Source: Liolophura sinensis (Eukaryota; Mollusca; Polyplacophora; Chitonida; Chitonidae). From it: a stretch of 64,000 nucleotides of DNA. The notes beneath the pieces are model-generated. The model made no database searches, was not told the DNA's origin, and saw only the letters and a program-made list of their open reading frames with translations. The DNA lies in assembly GCF_032854445.1 (NCBI RefSeq), contig NC_088302.1:246001-310000 (forward strand), read 5' to 3'. Shown piece by piece: positions 63,231-64,000 of this stretch (position 1 is the stretch's first letter; every line of letters starts with the position of its first letter). A program made the position numbers and the translations under genes.

Positions 63231-63744
63231 TTTTGCATAGCTATTATACATTGTAACTCATCAACATACACACTAGTTTAAAAGACCACACATAGCATAA
63301 TCTATGCTTTGAGATCTACTTCAGATCTCAAAACACACCACTTGGTATTCCGCTTGGTATGTTTGTTGCGAAACCATTTCCAGAGAAAAGCCCTGATGCA
63401 AGCCCGGTTACTTATCACTGTGACCAGTCAGGTTGTAATGTACAAGAACTAACCAGTGATGTCACGTGGTATAGGGTGGAGATTGTTCACAGAGAGGAGA
63501 AAGGCTTTTAGTGACATCTGGCCACCAGCTTGCTGACGTCTTGTAAGAGAATGCTAATACTTTCACGGCCAAATATCTCAGTGGTACGACCTAACAACAC
63601 TGGCAACATATATGTACATTAGGTGCGTCTCCAATATAGCTACCCTTCCCCGCCGTATCGTGAGTTACATATACCTTTCAGGACGGATATGTGTACATAC
63701 ACACATATATGTATTTTAGGAGTGTCCTTCAGGACAGGTACTCG
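63231..63744. other. Unassigned spacer
   Basis: No gene or array is seen. A few stray units of the 25-bp array persist near 63280-63300. Confidence 0.5.
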
Positions 63745-63812
63745 TACACACGTGCGCACGTACGTACACACACATGTACACACATACACACGCAAGCACA
63801 CACACACACACA
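63745..63812. repeat. Imperfect (CA)n microsatellite
   Basis: Alternating purine-pyrimidine sequence (acacacgtgcgcacgtacgt, then cacacacacacaca) immediately precedes the SINE fragment. Confidence 0.9.
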
Positions 63813-64000
63813 GCAGCGCAATGACCCAGGGGTCTCTCACCTATGCGGTCGCTGTGAGTTCAAGTCCAGCTCATGCTGGCTTCCTCCCCGTACGTGGGAA
63901 TGTCTGGCAGCAACCTGCGGATGGTCGTCGGTTTCCACCTACCATAATGCTGGTCGCCGTCGTATAAGTGAAATATTCTTGAGTACGGCGTAAAACACCG
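63813..64000 (+). mobile_element. SINE family 1, 5'-truncated in the head, cut by the window edge
   Basis: Starts inside the tRNA-like head (gcagcgcaatgacccagg). It keeps the B box (gagttcaagtcc), the body (gcaacctgcggatggtcgtc) and gagtacggcgtaaaacacc at the window end. Its tail lies outside the window. Confidence 0.92.

Overview
This is eukaryotic, almost certainly metazoan, non-coding DNA. I can defend no intact protein-coding gene, rRNA, tRNA gene, operon or CRISPR array. The best taxonomic clue is a tRNA-derived SINE present in seven copies: an A/B-box head, a conserved body, and a tail reading caatcaaataaataaat. A second SINE with an (attc)n tail is also present. I associate both with molluscan genomes. 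That link is recalled knowledge and could not be tested here.

Tandem repeats dominate. By rough addition, more than 30 sequence-unrelated minisatellite arrays cover about 27 of the 64 kb. Units run from 14 to 124 bp. The largest arrays are the 83-bp array (47.2-52.3 kb, about 60 copies), the 17/124-bp higher-order array (15.1-17.8 kb), the 25-bp array (61.4-63.2 kb), the 27-bp array (56.2-58.05 kb), the 30-bp array (34.9-36.6 kb), the 70-bp array (20.8-22.3 kb) and the 51-bp array (2.4-3.6 kb). Several arrays sit directly against an unrelated one: 27/57 bp near 30.26 kb, 49/30 bp near 34.91 kb, and 14/44 bp near 45.38 kb. Nearly all long open reading frames in the window are by-products of stop-free repeat units.

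The mobile-element record consists of seven copies or fragments of SINE family 1, one copy of SINE family 2, one SINE-tail-like fragment, a decayed Tc1-like transposase (41.0-41.8 kb) and a diverged inverted-repeat (foldback) structure (36.9-37.5 kb). Two SINEs lie inside minisatellites, and one of these keeps a perfect 17-bp target-site duplication.

The remaining DNA (mainly 6.6-9.6, 12.2-13.8, 17.8-20.8, 22.3-25.9 and 52.5-56.2 kb) looks single-copy. I recognise nothing in it beyond short unassigned ORFs, and exons of a gene extending outside the window cannot be excluded. I found no new functional system. The notable content is repeat architecture: a seven-subunit higher-order repeat, an array with inverted terminal units, array-to-array fusions, and SINE insertions that date array growth.
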